This document shows, piece by piece, positions 11,264 through 23,140 of a stretch of DNA of 64,000 nucleotides. Below the pieces are notes generated by a model that saw nothing but the letters and a program-made list of their open reading frames with translations, was not told the DNA's origin and did no database searches. Numbering within the stretch: position 1 is the stretch's first letter; each line of letters begins with the position of its first letter. Source of the DNA: Atkinsonella hypoxylon (taxonomy: Eukaryota > Ascomycota > Sordariomycetes > Hypocreales > Clavicipitaceae); the NCBI GenBank assembly GCA_000729835.1, contig JFHB01000086.1:1-64000 (forward strand). Direction: 5' to 3'. The position numbers and the translations under genes are program-made.

Positions 11264-13436
11264 TATAGGATTTAATTAATCTTCTGTAAATAGGTCTTTC
11301 TTATGTAGAGTATGCTAGCAGGCTTCTTCCTTAAGGTTCTAGAAGATAGCTCTATTATCTATAGTTGCAGCATTAGTAAAGAATTATATAATTATTAGCT
11401 AAGGGGTTTTTCCTTTATTAGCTGTATTAGATTCTTTAATAAATGCTTTACCTATATTCTATATATTATTAGAATTGTTATCTTATATAGGTTTACTTAG
11501 TCCTTTATAAGCTTATAGGTAGGCTCTAAATTTACTATTTAAAGGAGGGGTTTTATACTTTTTATTATTCTATTATCTTTACTATGCTTTTTAACGTTCT
11601 TTTTTGCTATACTTTATTAACTAATATCCTTCTTTTCTGTAGATAAAATAGCGTTATTTTTTAGTCTTACTCTTATTACAGCTAGAATCTCTTAAACGTT
11701 AATATTAATAGTCTATATAAAGGGCTTTATTATTAATATTAAGTTAGTTAAATCTAGTGTAGAATTAGTTAATTTCCTTTTATACTTCTATAATACTAAT
11801 TAACTTTTATAGGTTGCTAATAAGCTCTTAAAATGTTGCATTAGTTGCAAATTTAGCTTAGCTACATTTAGGAATGCCTTTAACTGCTTAAAGGGTTTGC
11901 TTAATAAGTTTAGAATTATCTATTAAAGGGTTAAAAAGGCTATTATAAATGTCTTAAAGGTTCTAGATTATTATATTAAGGCAGTTAAGTATAGATTTAT
12001 TAGGGTTCTTAGCAATTATATTACGTAATGTAATACTATTCTATCTTTAACAATAGAACTGCTTATTAGTTAAGGTCTTAAAGTGTTATTTAATAATTTT
12101 AACTATTTAATTAAAGGTGTAATTTATCCTTATATTTATTGCAATTATTGTAAGGTAGAATTTACGCGCTTTACCTATTAGTATTACTAGAAATGCCTTT
12201 ATTATTACTAGTTCTAAGAAATTAAGCTGTTAGTATAGGTCTTTAAGTATAACTACTTTTAGTATAATAAAATTAAATATATTGTTGCTATATTTATTGC
12301 TTTCCTTATAGATCTTTATAAGGTTAAGAACTTTCTTTATATTAGTCTAGAAAGAATCTATTATAGAAGAAAGTAATAGTTATACTGCTAAAAGCAGAAG
12401 AAATCTTATATTCTATAGAAAAGGGAGAGAAGGTAGTATTCCTACTAATATACCTATTAGATTGCTAAGTACACTTAATAAAAGTAATAGAAAGAGTGCT
12501 AAAGGTATAGAAGAAGGGTTCTATAAAGAAGATTAAGGCTTCTTTACTATAAGTATAGGTTCTATATCTAGGTGTAGATTTAAGTAGAATTTACCTAATA
12601 CTACTTATTTATTAATCTCTTCTTCTAGCTATATAGATTGTTTCTCTTCTTATAGCACTTTTTTAAGGGAATTAGCAATTTAGCTGCTGCTTTTGCCTAT
12701 ATAGACTCTATATTTATATAGTAAGTTATATAATACTTTAATAATTAAAGTAGAAGCTCTTTAAAATAGATCTTTATTCTAGTTATAAAAGTTAAATTTA
12801 AAGTTCTTCTATTATTTTTAATCTCTAAATCTTTAATCTTTATAAAGGTTAATTGTAAAGGTAATTCTATTGTTTAAATTAGTAGTAGTAGTAGTTTCTA
12901 GGTTAATTTTATATATTAAGTTTTAATCTATTAATAGAAGTTTTTAATACTTTTAAAGTTATTCTAAAAGCTTATTAGGTTATAGTTATTGCTTAAATTC
13001 TTATAAATCTACCTAGAGTTATTATAAACTTATTATATTAAATAAGATTAAGTAGTATAAAAAGAGAAAGTAGATGTAATAGAATTAGTATAAAGATAGA
13101 GAGATTTAGCTAGCTTCTAGCTAAGTTCTAAGATAGTTAAGGGAGTTAAATTCTATAGCATTAGCTGCTAAGGGTTCTAGCTAGTAATTTAATTCCTTAG
13201 GAGTTTAATATTAACAATTAGTTAAACTAAAACGTTATTATAAGTTAATATAACTTAGTAACTAAGCAATTATAAAGATATCTCTTCCTTTAGTATGCTT
13301 TACTGCTTACATTAGCTGCTAAAGGTTCTAGCTAACAGTATTACGTCTCTTCTTACTAAACCTAGCTAATCTATAGTTAGTTATGCTAATCTCTTTAGTT
13401 ATACTAAAGACTTCTAGTTAAGCAACTACTAATTAG
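11264..13436 (-). pseudogene. B1 gag and protease region
   Basis: 5' half of B1, a copy of 8768-10943. Gag helices lie at about 11980-12440. The knuckle at about 11605-11648 is further decayed, since its first Cys codon is now TAT. It belongs to the same element as 1440-4942, the pieces being separated by B2. Confidence 0.78.
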
Positions 13437-13751
13437 TGTTAGTAGACTAAGGGTCTTATTTATACTCCTTTAAGTTAGCTCTATAACTAGTTCACTAGTG
13501 CACTAGTATTTACATTAAAGAGGTTTAAATTTAGTTATCTAGAAGTTATATCTAACTAGTAAAAGAGGCTATATTATATACCCTATTAGATGCCTTATAT
13601 ACCTTAGGTATAGTGTTGTGTTAAGGGGGAATTAAGGGGTATCGGCGACCCCGATGTAAGTGGAGACTAATGTGCAGATGCAACCAATTAGCGGTTGTAT
13701 CCACCCACGCAGGTGCCGGAATCGCACGATGGAGTCATAACGATTCCAACA
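13437..13751 (-). repeat. 5' LTR of B1
   Basis: 315 bp. Inner left end mutated (TGTTAGTAGACTAAGG), outer right end preserved (GGCGACCCCGATG, CACCCACGCAGGTGCCGG, ending GATTCCAACA). The palindrome is at 13494-13507. Confidence 0.93.
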
Positions 13752-13756
13752 GTATC
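13752..13756. repeat. Target-site duplication of B1, right (GTATC)
   Basis: Second GTATC, directly after CCAACA. A1 resumes from here. Confidence 0.9.
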
Positions 13757-14383
13757 TATAAGGCTTTATAAATATAATTAGATTAAGAGGTTATACTATA
13801 CTATATATAAGGTTTAGCGCTAATTATAGTAGCTTAATATTTTTAAAGCTAGAAAAGAGTGTTTTTTATAGTTCTAAAGTAATTTCTTTTTAGATCTTTA
13901 AGCTTTTTATTAGTTTATTTCTTTTAATTCTAAGAAGTAGCTTTATACTAAAGTAAAAGCTACTTTTTAGCTTCTTTTTAATTATATAAGATATAAATAA
14001 CCTTTATATACTTATAGATTAATAGGTTAATATAATAAATAAATATCTTCTATTAGTTTTCCTTTAAAATAAATAAGGTTTCTATTTTTAGCTTAAAGTT
14101 AGTTAAGTAATTAAGAATATTTTCTTCTTTAAATTAGTATATATTAAACTTTTTATTAAAGGTAGCCTAAGCTTACTATTTTTTAATAGCTTTACCTATA
14201 GCTTTAGTCAAAGCCTTATAAAGTATAGCTATAGCGCTACTAGTACTAACCTTTTTATCTTAAGTATTTAATTCTATTGTAACCTTAGGTTTAAAAGTAA
14301 CTTTTTTAGAAGAATTACTAAATTAGCTAGAACTAATATTAGCTACTTTAGATATAAAGCTTATACTTTTCTTTAAAGAATAT
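13757..14383 (-). mobile_element. Family A copy A1, gag fragment 2
   Basis: Matches A3 at about 27070-27177 joined to 37136-37660, so A1 does not carry the E1 insertion. The minus-strand frame at about 14000-14380 is the N-terminal part of gag: a Ser/Lys-rich stretch (SSKKVTFKPKV in A3) followed by a helical region. It is riddled with stops. Confidence 0.82.
14379..14383. repeat. Target-site duplication of C2, left (AATAT)
   Basis: AATAT before the solo LTR; repeated at 44695-44699, about 30 kb away, because D and its cargo sit inside the LTR. Confidence 0.85.
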
Positions 14384-14867
14384 TATTGAAAATAACAGGG
14401 ATTACAGGACTAGATAGAAGAGGGTAGTGGTCCTCTTATATTAGCACCTGTAATTGCTCCTAGCAATTATCACGTAGTGGAAGCAGCAGCGGCCTAAATC
14501 AAGCTGTAGTATGTAGTATAGATCACGTAGAAGGCAATAGATAACTATAATAATAGTGGTATCTTATATTGAGAGCGCTGTAATAAAATTTAGTGAGGGT
14601 AGGATCTTGAATCTTTCTAGTCCCTTATAGACCTACTAACTATATCGGCGAGCCGCTGCCGCTAGAAGGGGCTTATAGGCTACTTTATAATTTCCGCAAA
14701 AATATTTACTATATAAAAACAAAAAAATCGACTTACAACTATATAAGTGAGACGCTTACATGCACAATTTAATAAATTCTACTAATAACTAGCAACCCTT
14801 ATAAGCAACTCTATCTAACAATTATACTATTAGATAGCCCTAATTCTTAGCTTTTAAATAGTATACT
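14384..14867 (-). repeat. Solo LTR C2, part 1 (family C, inverted)
   Basis: Reverse complement of the right two-thirds of the family C LTR (compare C3 17655-18358 and the C1 LTR 60649-61350). It starts TATTGAAAATAACAGG, the complement of the LTR's 3' end. It is split at 14867 by element D; the missing 213 bp are at 44482-44694. No family C internal sequence is attached, so the parent element was lost by LTR-LTR recombination before D arrived. It is only lightly RIP-mutated. Confidence 0.88.
14863..14867. repeat. Target-site duplication of D, left (ATACT)
   Basis: ATACT inside solo LTR C2. The second copy is at 44477-44481. Confidence 0.9.
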
Positions 14868-15311
14868 TGTTATAGACTCGAGCCTATAGCTCGGGTCTTT
14901 ACATAGAGTTGGAAGGGGGCTAGGGAGAGGGAAGAGAGTACCCTAGTAGGTAAAGGAATAGGAGCAAACTGCGCCTAACTGTAGGTTAACTAGGGCTTCA
15001 CTAGGCACTATATAGAGGGAACAGTAGTTAAGGGATAGTAAGGAAAGAGATATACCTATATAAAGAGAGAAAGGAAGATAGACTGCATTAGTCTAGGAGT
15101 TAGCTAGAGCTTAGCTAGGCTTATTAGAAGGAACCTTAGTTATAGAGTACAGAATAAAGAGAGAGTATAGAGAAGGGGTCTACCCTTCTTCTCTAGTATA
15201 TAGCTTAAAGGATAAAGGGAGTTTTTTACTCTCTCTTTCTCTTTTCTCTCTATAATTATAGTTCTTATTATAGACGCTAGTTAGCAGTAGCTACTAGGCT
15301 AGTCTACTATA
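14868..15311 (+). repeat. 5' LTR of D
   Basis: 444 bp, TGTTATAGACTCGAGCC...CTACTATA. The outer left end is preserved; the inner right end has decayed compared with the 3' LTR (AGGCCAGTCCACTACA at 44461-44476). It has long pyrimidine and purine tracts (CTCTCTTTCTCTTTTCTCTC at about 15229). Confidence 0.92.
14875..14897 (+). other. Hairpin at the start of the D LTR
   Basis: GACTCGAGC, a 5-base loop, then GCTCGGGTC: a 9-bp stem with one G:T-type mismatch. In the 3' LTR (44040-44062) the stem is GACTTAAGC / GCTTAAGTC and perfect, so changes in both arms kept or restored symmetry. Confidence 0.7.
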
Positions 15312-16600
15312 TACTATAATTATTCTATAGATAGAACACTAGTAAGAATAATGTTGTTTAGTTATAGCAATAAGGGCCTAGCTAGCTAGCTTAAGCACCC
15401 TTTTAACCTCTATAGAGAGGTAGGGGAAAATACAGTAGAAATTAGCTAAAAAGCAGCAGAAATTGTAGCGCTTTACGAATTAGTTAAGAGCTAATCCCTA
15501 TAGATAAAGGAACTATAACGCTTTATAACAAACTATATATAGAAAAAGAAGCAGCTTTAAGCTACAGTAAGCTAGCAGCTAGAGGAACCTAAACAGAAGC
15601 TCTTATCTATAGTAAACCCTTATAATAGAAATAAATAGGGCTTTTAGGCCTAGTAAATAGCAATTACCTAAAAACTCTAGGCTAATAGCGCCTTTATAGG
15701 CACAATATAGAACTAGTAGTACTATCTATACTAAAGCTTATTACCTAAGGTTTAGCAGAAAGTAGCTACCTATTATAAAGTAGGTAAAGTAAAGGGATAT
15801 AATATATAGAGGTTCCTTAATTACTTAGAATTAGTCTTTATAGATTCTTACTACTAAAACTAAGCCTTAATTAAGCTTAATTAGCTTTAATAGAGTAGCA
15901 ATAAGTAGTTTACAGAATTCTACGTTTATTTTAAGGAGAAAATCGCATTAGTAGAAAGAGCTAACTAGAACAATAGTATAAAGTTAGCTAAGTTGCAAAT
16001 AGCGCTTAATAAAGGAATAAAAGATTGTAGTATAAAGAGGGATATTCTTTATTATAACTACCTTTAAGCAGTAGAGCACTACTGCAGTATTACGCTAAAC
16101 CTTAAGTTATATTGCATTAAGGAACAGCATTAGCTAAAACGCAGCCCTAGCTCTAAAGGGCCCTAGAATAGCAACACTAAAATAACTAAGATTAATGCTA
16201 TAGGAACCTAATAGAGACAGAAAGGGGGCGTAAAGAAATCTAGGGTAAAATAACTAGATAAGGATGCTCTATAAGTAAAGTAAGTATCTAAGGCTAAACT
16301 TAAAAAATGCTACTAAAAGAGGTAATGCCTTTAGTGTAAGTTATTCTAATACTATATTTAAGGATATAGATTGTAACTAGTAGAATATAAGCTAGAGTTA
16401 ACTAGCGTATAGGTAGCAGCAATAGATAATATATAGAAGAAGGACTCTAATAAGTTAGGAAAAGGCTTACCCCTAGCCTTAAGCTTAGTATAGAGGTAAA
16501 AGCAATGTAAATAATGTAATAACTCTTACTTAGTAGGCAGCTAGAAAAAGAATATAACAAGATAACTAAGAAAATAGATATATTACTGTTCTTTATCTCT
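15312..16600 (+). pseudogene. D gag remains
   Basis: Plus-strand gag. The start codon cannot be chosen because of stops. A zinc knuckle is at 16326-16367, reading C-L-x-C-K-L-F-x-Y-Y-I-x-G-Y: the CX2CX4HX4C spacing with His and the last Cys changed to Tyr. It follows a long helical, Gln-rich frame as in fungal gypsy gag. It lies directly downstream of the 5' LTR. The knuckle frame differs from that of the protease at 16640, so gag and pol were either separate frames or an indel lies between them. Confidence 0.72.
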
Positions 16601-16639
16601 ATACTCTTTAACTAACTATTATTCTATAATATATAAATA

Positions 16640-17020
16640 GATAGTAGATATAACTGCTTTACTGCAATAAGTAAGAGTTTAGTGCAACGCCTTAGCCTAA
16701 AGTAGGTTCTATTGCTGCATAAAAGAATAGTGTAGATAGCAGTAAAGGTTAAATAGTAGTTCTATAATAGCTACTAGAGAAGCGCCTTAATTGCTTCTTT
16801 AGTTTACTTATAGGTAGATATTAACAGCTAGGTCTTCTTAGTAGTAGCCTATATAATCCTAGGCTTAACCTAAGATTGCATCTTTAGGAGCCTATAGTTA
16901 GCCTATAATAGAGTTATTCTTAACGCTGCTAGCTAGAGCTTATTAGTAGGTAAGACTAAGGGCCTTATAATTTAAGCAGTAGGCTCTTAGGGCGTTAAGG
17001 ACCTAATAAGACTAGTGTTA
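16640..17020 (+). pseudogene. D aspartic protease remains
   Basis: Retropepsin-like domain. The frame reads DSRYNCFTAISKSLVQRL at the start: the catalytic Asp-Ser-Gly has become Asp-Ser-Arg (GGA to AGA). About 80 codons on comes an LGLTQDCILG-like segment, the second hydrophobic strand of retropepsins. Pol is interrupted just after this domain by A3 at 17027 and resumes at 38778 with reverse transcriptase. Confidence 0.75.
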
Positions 17021-17026
17021 GTAGTT

Positions 17027-17503
17027 TGTCGCCTTAAAACCAAACCCCTAAATGACTATGCAGCCCACACTAAAGTAGGTAACGATGTAGCGCACGTTAA
17101 GATCGAAGAGAATCGGTAGAGAGCGAGATATTTGCCTATACGTGCTATTAAACGATAGCAAATAAGAAGATTAAATAGTCTAAAAAGGCAGAAATAAAAT
17201 ATTAGTTATAGCTTAGAAGATATACACGCGCAAAAAGAGCTAAATGTATTAAAGTGTTATAGAAAGTATTAGCAGTAGTAAAGTAAGGTTTCTTAAGTGT
17301 TAAGTATTGTAAATTAAAATAGGCTAAAAGATATTAATTAATTAAAAGAGATAAAGGCCAAAAAGAGCTAGCAGAAGCTGCTTACGCTTCCTTAAAACTA
17401 TCTATATATCTAGGCAATACACACTTTTATAGGGAAAATCTATATGTAGTATCTCTTATAAAGCTAATATAAGAACGTAAGGGGGTAACTCTACTGCAAT
17501 ACA
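17027..17503 (-). repeat. 3' LTR of A3
   Basis: 477 bp. The outer (left) 130 bases are the best-preserved copy of this LTR start (TGTCGCCTTAAAACCAAACC, then GATCGAAGAGAATCGGTAG). The inner end has decayed to GCAATACA where the others have GCGACACA. Confidence 0.93.
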
Positions 17504-17649
17504 ATATCTCCCTAGTTATAAATAAGCTTGTAAAGCAAGACTTATAAGTAACTTAACCCTCTAGCTAATTCCCTTAATCCTAAAGTCCTAATCCCTTTAT
17601 CTCTTATAACAGCTTTAGCGTCTTTAGCGTATATAGTAGTGTCCCTCTT

Positions 17650-17654
17650 ACTAG
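17650..17654. repeat. Target-site duplication of C3, left (ACTAG)
   Basis: ACTAG directly before TGTTAAAAAT; repeated at 18359-18363. Confidence 0.88.
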
Positions 17655-18358
17655 TGTTAAAAATAAGCTACCCTGTATAGCCTATTTTTATGCTTGCTAG
17701 TTGCCTGTTAGTTGCTCTATCACGTGACCCTAACTAGGTCTTGTTACGTTGATTTTTAGTAGAGATATCGCTGTTACTAGATGCAAAACATCTAGAATCG
17801 ACTAAGGCAAAGTTGCCTAACCTATAGTTAACTTTAACGGCGATTTTCTCTACAACTAGCAATGGTAGAAATTCAAGAAGTATACTATTTAAAAGCTAAG
17901 AATTAGGGCTATTTAATAGTATAATTGTTGGATAGAGTTGCTTATAAGGGTTGCTTATTATTAGTAGAATTTGTTAAATTATGCACGTAAGCGTCTCGTT
18001 TATATAGCTGTAAGTTGATTTTTTTGTTTTTATATAGTAAATCTTTTTGCGGAAATTATAAAGTAGCCTACAAGCCCCTTCTAGCGACTACAGCCCGCTA
18101 ATATAGTCGGTAGGTCTATAAGGGACTGGAAAGATTCGAGATCCTACCCTTACTGTTCGTTACAGCGCTCTTAATATAAAGATACCACTATTACAGTTAT
18201 CTATTGCCTCTACGTGATCTATACTATACACTACAGCTTGATTTAGGCCGCTGCTGCTTCTACTACGTGATAATTGCTAGGAGCAATTACAGGTGCTAAA
18301 TCTAAGAGACCACTACCCTCTTAGATATCTAGTCCTGTAATCCCTATTATTTTCAATA
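17655..18358 (+). repeat. Solo LTR C3 (family C)
   Basis: 704 bp, TGTTAAAAATAAGC...ATTTTCAATA, flanked by perfect ACTAG duplications. It matches the C1 5' LTR (60649-61350) along its whole length. Ends TGTTA/CAATA fit an original TGTTG...CAACA after RIP. No internal sequence, so it is a recombination scar of a former copia insertion in the A3 3' region. GC content is clearly higher than in its surroundings. Confidence 0.9.
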
Positions 18359-18363
18359 ACTAG
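18359..18363. repeat. Target-site duplication of C3, right (ACTAG)
   Basis: Second ACTAG, after CAATA. Confidence 0.88.
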
Positions 18364-20699
18364 CAATAGTATTCTTACAGCTAGGCGTTTTCCTTTATAA
18401 TAAGCAACTCTTTCTTAGCGATTTACACTTTATTTAGTTACCCTTAATATAATTAATTAGTGTCTTTTATTTACCTTAATTATCTCTTGCTAAGCGCTAG
18501 GATATAAGAGAGCTAGCAGTATAACACTAAGGTTTATATTAGTAATAAGATTATAGGCTATTATAGGCTGTTTAGCAATATATCTTTAAGCTAATGCTTC
18601 TGTTTAATCCTTTATAGTGTAGTATTCTTTAGCTTTAAGTGTTTATTTTACTGCTTTTATAACCTCTTTATTCCTTTACCTAAACTTCTGCTTTTGCGCT
18701 AATAGTTCTATAAAACGTAAAGATAATAGCTAACGCTTAGAGTCCCTTAATTGCTGTAAAAGCTAGTCCTTACTGTAAGATTCTATTTAATCTTTTTATA
18801 TAAGATCTTACAGTATACTAGAAATTCTAGCAGAAACCTCTAAATTATCTAGCAGTAGTAACAATAAAGAGCTTTATAAATTAGTTATAGGCTATAGCAG
18901 CACCTTAAACGTTATAATTAAAGACTTCTTTTGTGCAAAAGAGAGTAGCTTATAATATATAAGAGCCTAGCTAGGCTTACTTACCTATATTAAAGGATAT
19001 AAACGCTATTCCCTTACTGCTATTGCTGCTTTAATAGTTCTATTATAGATAATAGAATTACTATTAAATTAAATAGTAGCAATAAATTAATTCTCCTAAA
19101 GTTATATAAGTATTTATCTATTAACTTCTATTAACTATTTAATTACTTAATTATAATTACTTAAGGTAAATTTCTAGGTATTAAGCTCCTTTAGGATAGA
19201 AATTCTATTACTAGTTGTTTATAAGTAATATTTTAAGATAAAACGCTTTATAGTATCTTCCTAGAGGTAGCTAAGGTTAAAGCCTATAGTTTTAGCTTTT
19301 TTAATAACTATATACCTATTTATAAAACTAAGCTTATTTACTGCTATTATATATAGAACTATTATAACTCTATTAGTACCTTTACAGTAGTTATAAGACT
19401 AATTAATAGAGTTATTAGTTATAACCTAGTTATAAAGGTATAGTTTAAATTTATTCCCTAACGTTTAAGTAATTCTATAGTTACTATATTAAGTATAAGG
19501 TATATTGTATAAGCTTTTGCTAATAAGATTAATTAGAAGATACCTAACTAAACAATAAAGCGTTTATATTAAGAAGAATAAATAGGTATATCTGCATTTC
19601 TAGTTGCTCTTCTGCTTATAATAAAGCACTAAAATCGCCTAGAATAGGTATAAATACTAAAGGAGCTGTAAAGTCTATACTTAACTATAGACTGCAGCTT
19701 TAAACCTTTTAATTCTACCTTTAGGCTTAGTGTTAAAGTAATAATAGTATCCCTTTAAGCAATTAAAGATAAAATAGGTTTAGTAGTTATTAAAGAAGAG
19801 AAAGCTAGTAATAAGTCTTTACCTACTTATTTTATTATATAAGGCAAAAGAGTTATAGCTTATATTATAATAGTAAGAAATAAGTTAAAACCTATCCTTA
19901 ATTCTATATACCTTTTAACCTATAAGTTTTATAATTATACTTTAGTCTATTTCTTCTGTATTAATTATAAAAGACTCCTTAAAGATAACTGCTGCACGCT
20001 TAATCCTATAAGTAATAATCCTTACTATAGCAGTAAGCTAGAATTAATCTAACTATTTATAATAAATCTCTTACTTAAAGGACTTTATTAGAAAGCTATA
20101 AATATTATTAAGATAATTAAACTAGATTGCTAAATTCTAGCTAGGCTACATTAATTCTATAAGCCTAAAGTTATCTAAATTATAATTCTAATAAAGTAGT
20201 AGGCTAAAAGGAAGCTACTTAAAACATTACTAAAAGAGAGGCAGCTAGCACTTATAGAGCTTTTTAAGAGGTAAATCTACTTAATCTTGCTCTTCTATAG
20301 AAAAAAAATTGCTAACTAGCTTATAGACCTACACTATAATATAGTACATTAGTAGGTTCCTTAACGTTCTAAAGTAATATATTTATCCCTTATATATAAC
20401 TCTAAAGCTAGTCTTAGAAATAAGTTCTTAGTATTTATTTTCTATTTTAGTAGTAGAGATTAAATAGCTTTTAAAAAATTAAAGGTAAAAAAGAGCTTAA
20501 GTAGGTACTTATAATAAAAATATTATAAGAATAAAGAAATAAAGAGAGAGAGAGAGTAGGGATATAGGCTATATTATAGCTAGTATTATCTTAATAAATC
20601 CTTAGTTAATAGCTATCTATAATTATTGTAATTTAGTAGAGGTTAATAGTAAATATATACTAAGACTCTAATAGCTGCAAACTTATTAAGTAATTTATA

Positions 20700-21830
20700 A
20701 TATTCTCTCTAACTAATTACATTTATCTTCCTTCTTTCTTCTTATAACTACCTTCCTATATAGCCTCTTTCTTATTATCTTTATTAGTACCTTTAATTAT
20801 TTAATTATAGCTAAAAAGCTTCCTTAAAACTATAAGGATCTTATAAATATATAGAATATTATTAGCAAAAGAATCCCTTTTACTACTCTTTCTTATTAAG
20901 TTGCTCTCTCTTAGAATAGTTAAATAGATATCTTTCCTTTAATAACGCTTATTAATATAGTAAGTCTTTTATAAAAAAGCTTTTAATTAAACTTCTACTC
21001 TCTTTTTATACTAATAAACCTTACCTCCTTAGTATAAATTTACCTTTAAGCTTTAAGTCTATAGAGGTAATAACATTAGTGCTAGTAAATACTTAATATA
21101 TACTAAAGTTACTTTTTAATAGAATCCTATACCTAATATGCCTTTAAGAGCTATTAAATTCTTTTGCAATTAGAATCTTAAGGCTTAGTTTATTAATAGT
21201 ACTGCAAAAGAAGGCTCCCTTTTGTATAAAGTTACGCTAGAATTAAACGTTAAGAACTTTATCTTTATTCTAACTAAAATAGCTTATTGTACTAATATAT
21301 ATCTTTAGATAGTTACCTTATTTAGAGAATATATCTACTTTCTATTCTATAGCTATACCTCTCTTAAGGATATCTATAGTAGCTTATATAGTAATTGCGT
21401 CTAGAGTAGCTCTACTGCTATAAGCTATAAGTAGTAATTTAAAAAAGGTTACAGTAACTACAGTTAGATTTACTATAATACTTCTTTTATAACATTCTAG
21501 GGTAAAGACTAAGTAGATTAACTATTTATCCTTTTAAGGCTCTAGAAAGTCCTTTATAAGGATCTTTCTCTCTTTATAGCAGTTAATATTCTTTATTCTT
21601 TCCTTTAGACATTAAAATTACTAGAAATTTACTAGAAGATTAAGTATAAATTGCTTAAGTTAAAAGATAAAAAATAAAAGAAAAAGGGTAAAGGCTAAGC
21701 AGCCTCTTTAGTTAAAATAGAATAGAACTATACTTATTTTTAGTAGTTTTTAAAAACTTTTTATATATTCTATTTAATTTAAGCTTATAGTCTTAATTCT
21801 AATTAGCTTTAAATCTTTAAATAATCTTAA
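20700..21830 (+). pseudogene. Unrecognised degenerate frame antisense to A3 pol
   Basis: One plus-strand frame can be followed for about 375 codons without a frameshift. Between 21180 and 21660 most stops are TAG, as expected where CAG or TGG was hit. Readable pieces include KEGSLLYKVTLELNVKNFIF, a Tyr-rich segment REYIYFLFYSYTSLKDIY and a very basic tail (KLKDKK, KKKGKG) near 21670-21700. I do not recognise the family. It runs against family A pol, so it may be a captured or inserted gene rather than part of the element. The minus strand of the same stretch has more stops over 20990-21300, but is not clearly worse elsewhere. Confidence 0.3.
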
Positions 21831-22739
21831 TATACTATTATTAAATCTTAGTTAGTTTTAAATATATAAATAAATAAACTTAACCTCTTTTCTCCTTAAA
21901 GCTAAAGATATAAAGACTGCAGCATTAGCTTTTGCAAAAGCTATATTAAGTTATATATTTTAGTAAAGTTATAGGTAAATTATTAAGATTAAATAATATT
22001 ATTAATCTCTTTATAGCTTCTACGCTCTTCTTTAGGTATTATTAGTAGATAAACTTCTATTATATACTTTAGATAATATTGTAGTAGAAGGTCTACTTTA
22101 GCGTTATTATCCTTATAATTCTTATTTTAGTACAGCTATAATATATAGTCCTTAGAAACTATTTAATCTAATATATTATACTAGGCATTAGTAAGTTACA
22201 ATTTATTAGTATTTTGCTTAAAGTTACTAGTGTCTTTACTATATTAAGCAGTATATTGTAGAGTATAGAGCTATTTATTAGCAGTAGAAGTCTACTATCT
22301 CTTTAGATCTAGCCTAAACTTCTTAATGTAATCCCTAGAAATAGTCTTATTAAGCACTATACTATCTAGGGTCTCTAAACAGTAAGCGCTAGTAACTTTT
22401 ACTTAGCTATATACCTTAAAAGAACTATTCTATTATATTGCTAACTTCTTCTTTATTAATATATCTATAACCCTTTATATATTATATATAAGAACTAAAT
22501 CTTTTAGAACTAATTAATCTTTCTTCTTTTACAATAATGCCTCTTAATTCTAATTTATTTAATTAGCTAAGTGTTGCCTAAATGTAAAGACTTTTATATA
22601 AGCCTTCTAAATATTTACTTCCTTTTGCTCTAGTATTTTAACTCTTACTTTAAAGAGATTCTATATTATTATAACTTCTAACTAATTAATTAACCTTAAA
22701 GTAGGAAATTTAACTTCTAAAGGAAGAATAAGCTTTTAA

Positions 22740-23140
22740 CTATAAATTAAGTAGAAAGTAAATTTACTATATAACGCTTATATAGCTATATATTCTACTA
22801 ATAGTACCTTATTTAGCAATTTAAACTACTTTCTATTAAAACCTTCTATCTTTAAAAGAGTAAATATAAGCGTTTAATAACTAGCTTTAATAAGTAAATT
22901 AGCTTTTAGATTATACACTAATATCCTAATCCTTTTAATTCTAATAGCTTTAACTACTTTTTTAAGATTTCTATATATTTCTAGCTCTTTATTAAAAACT
23001 AGAAATTAGAAGACTTTAAATTATATAATTAGCTTTATTAGGAATTTCTAAATAGCTATAACATTAGTATACTGTATAGAGTGTGCTTCTACTTATTTAG
23101 TAAGGTTATATCTTACTTCTAGAAGGTACTTAAAACTATA
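22740..23140 (-). pseudogene. A3 integrase core remains
   Basis: The minus-strand frame reads YLLEVRYNLTK, stop (Trp), VEA, then FLVFNKELEIYRNLKKVV and later TLIFTLLKIEGFNRK. This is the fungal gypsy integrase pattern of 'WVEAR..', the second catalytic Asp (now Asn, in VFNKE), and the region before the last catalytic Glu. It follows RNase H directly. Non-functional: stops at former Trp/Gln sites. Confidence 0.75.

Larger units (their letters stand above)
1125..13751 (-). mobile_element. Ty1/copia element B1, split by B2
   Basis: Complete copia retrotransposon coded on the minus strand, with 315-bp LTRs at 1125-1439 and 13437-13751 and GTATC target duplications. Its internal part is interrupted at 4947 by B2. 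Removing B2 and one AGATC duplication leaves 6311 bp, exactly the length of B2. From right to left (5' to 3') it holds gag with a CCCH knuckle, protease and integrase (placed by order only), then reverse transcriptase and RNase H. It is inactive: many TAG/TAA codons at former Gln/Trp sites, and the RT Asp pair is changed to Asn. Confidence 0.93.
17504..22500. other. A3 3' region of unknown content (interrupted by C3)
   Basis: About 4.3 kb, excluding C3, between the integrase end and the 3' LTR, where gypsy elements usually have little. No known domain recognised. Some frames look coding-like: on the minus strand near 18370-18830, rich in Lys/Gln/Arg with stops at CAA-type sites, and on the plus strand near 20700-21830 (separate entry). 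The other family A copies here are truncated, so I cannot tell whether this region belongs to the family or is a further insertion. A possible polypurine tract (plus-strand TCTCCCT at about 17507-17513) lies next to the LTR. Confidence 0.5.

Noticed and set aside
17655..18358. A 700-bp element with short imperfect terminal inverted repeats, at first taken for a MITE-type DNA transposon
   Set aside because: 5-bp target duplications, TG...TA ends explained by RIP of CA, and an identical sequence acting as the 5' LTR of C1 followed by a primer site show that it is a solo LTR.
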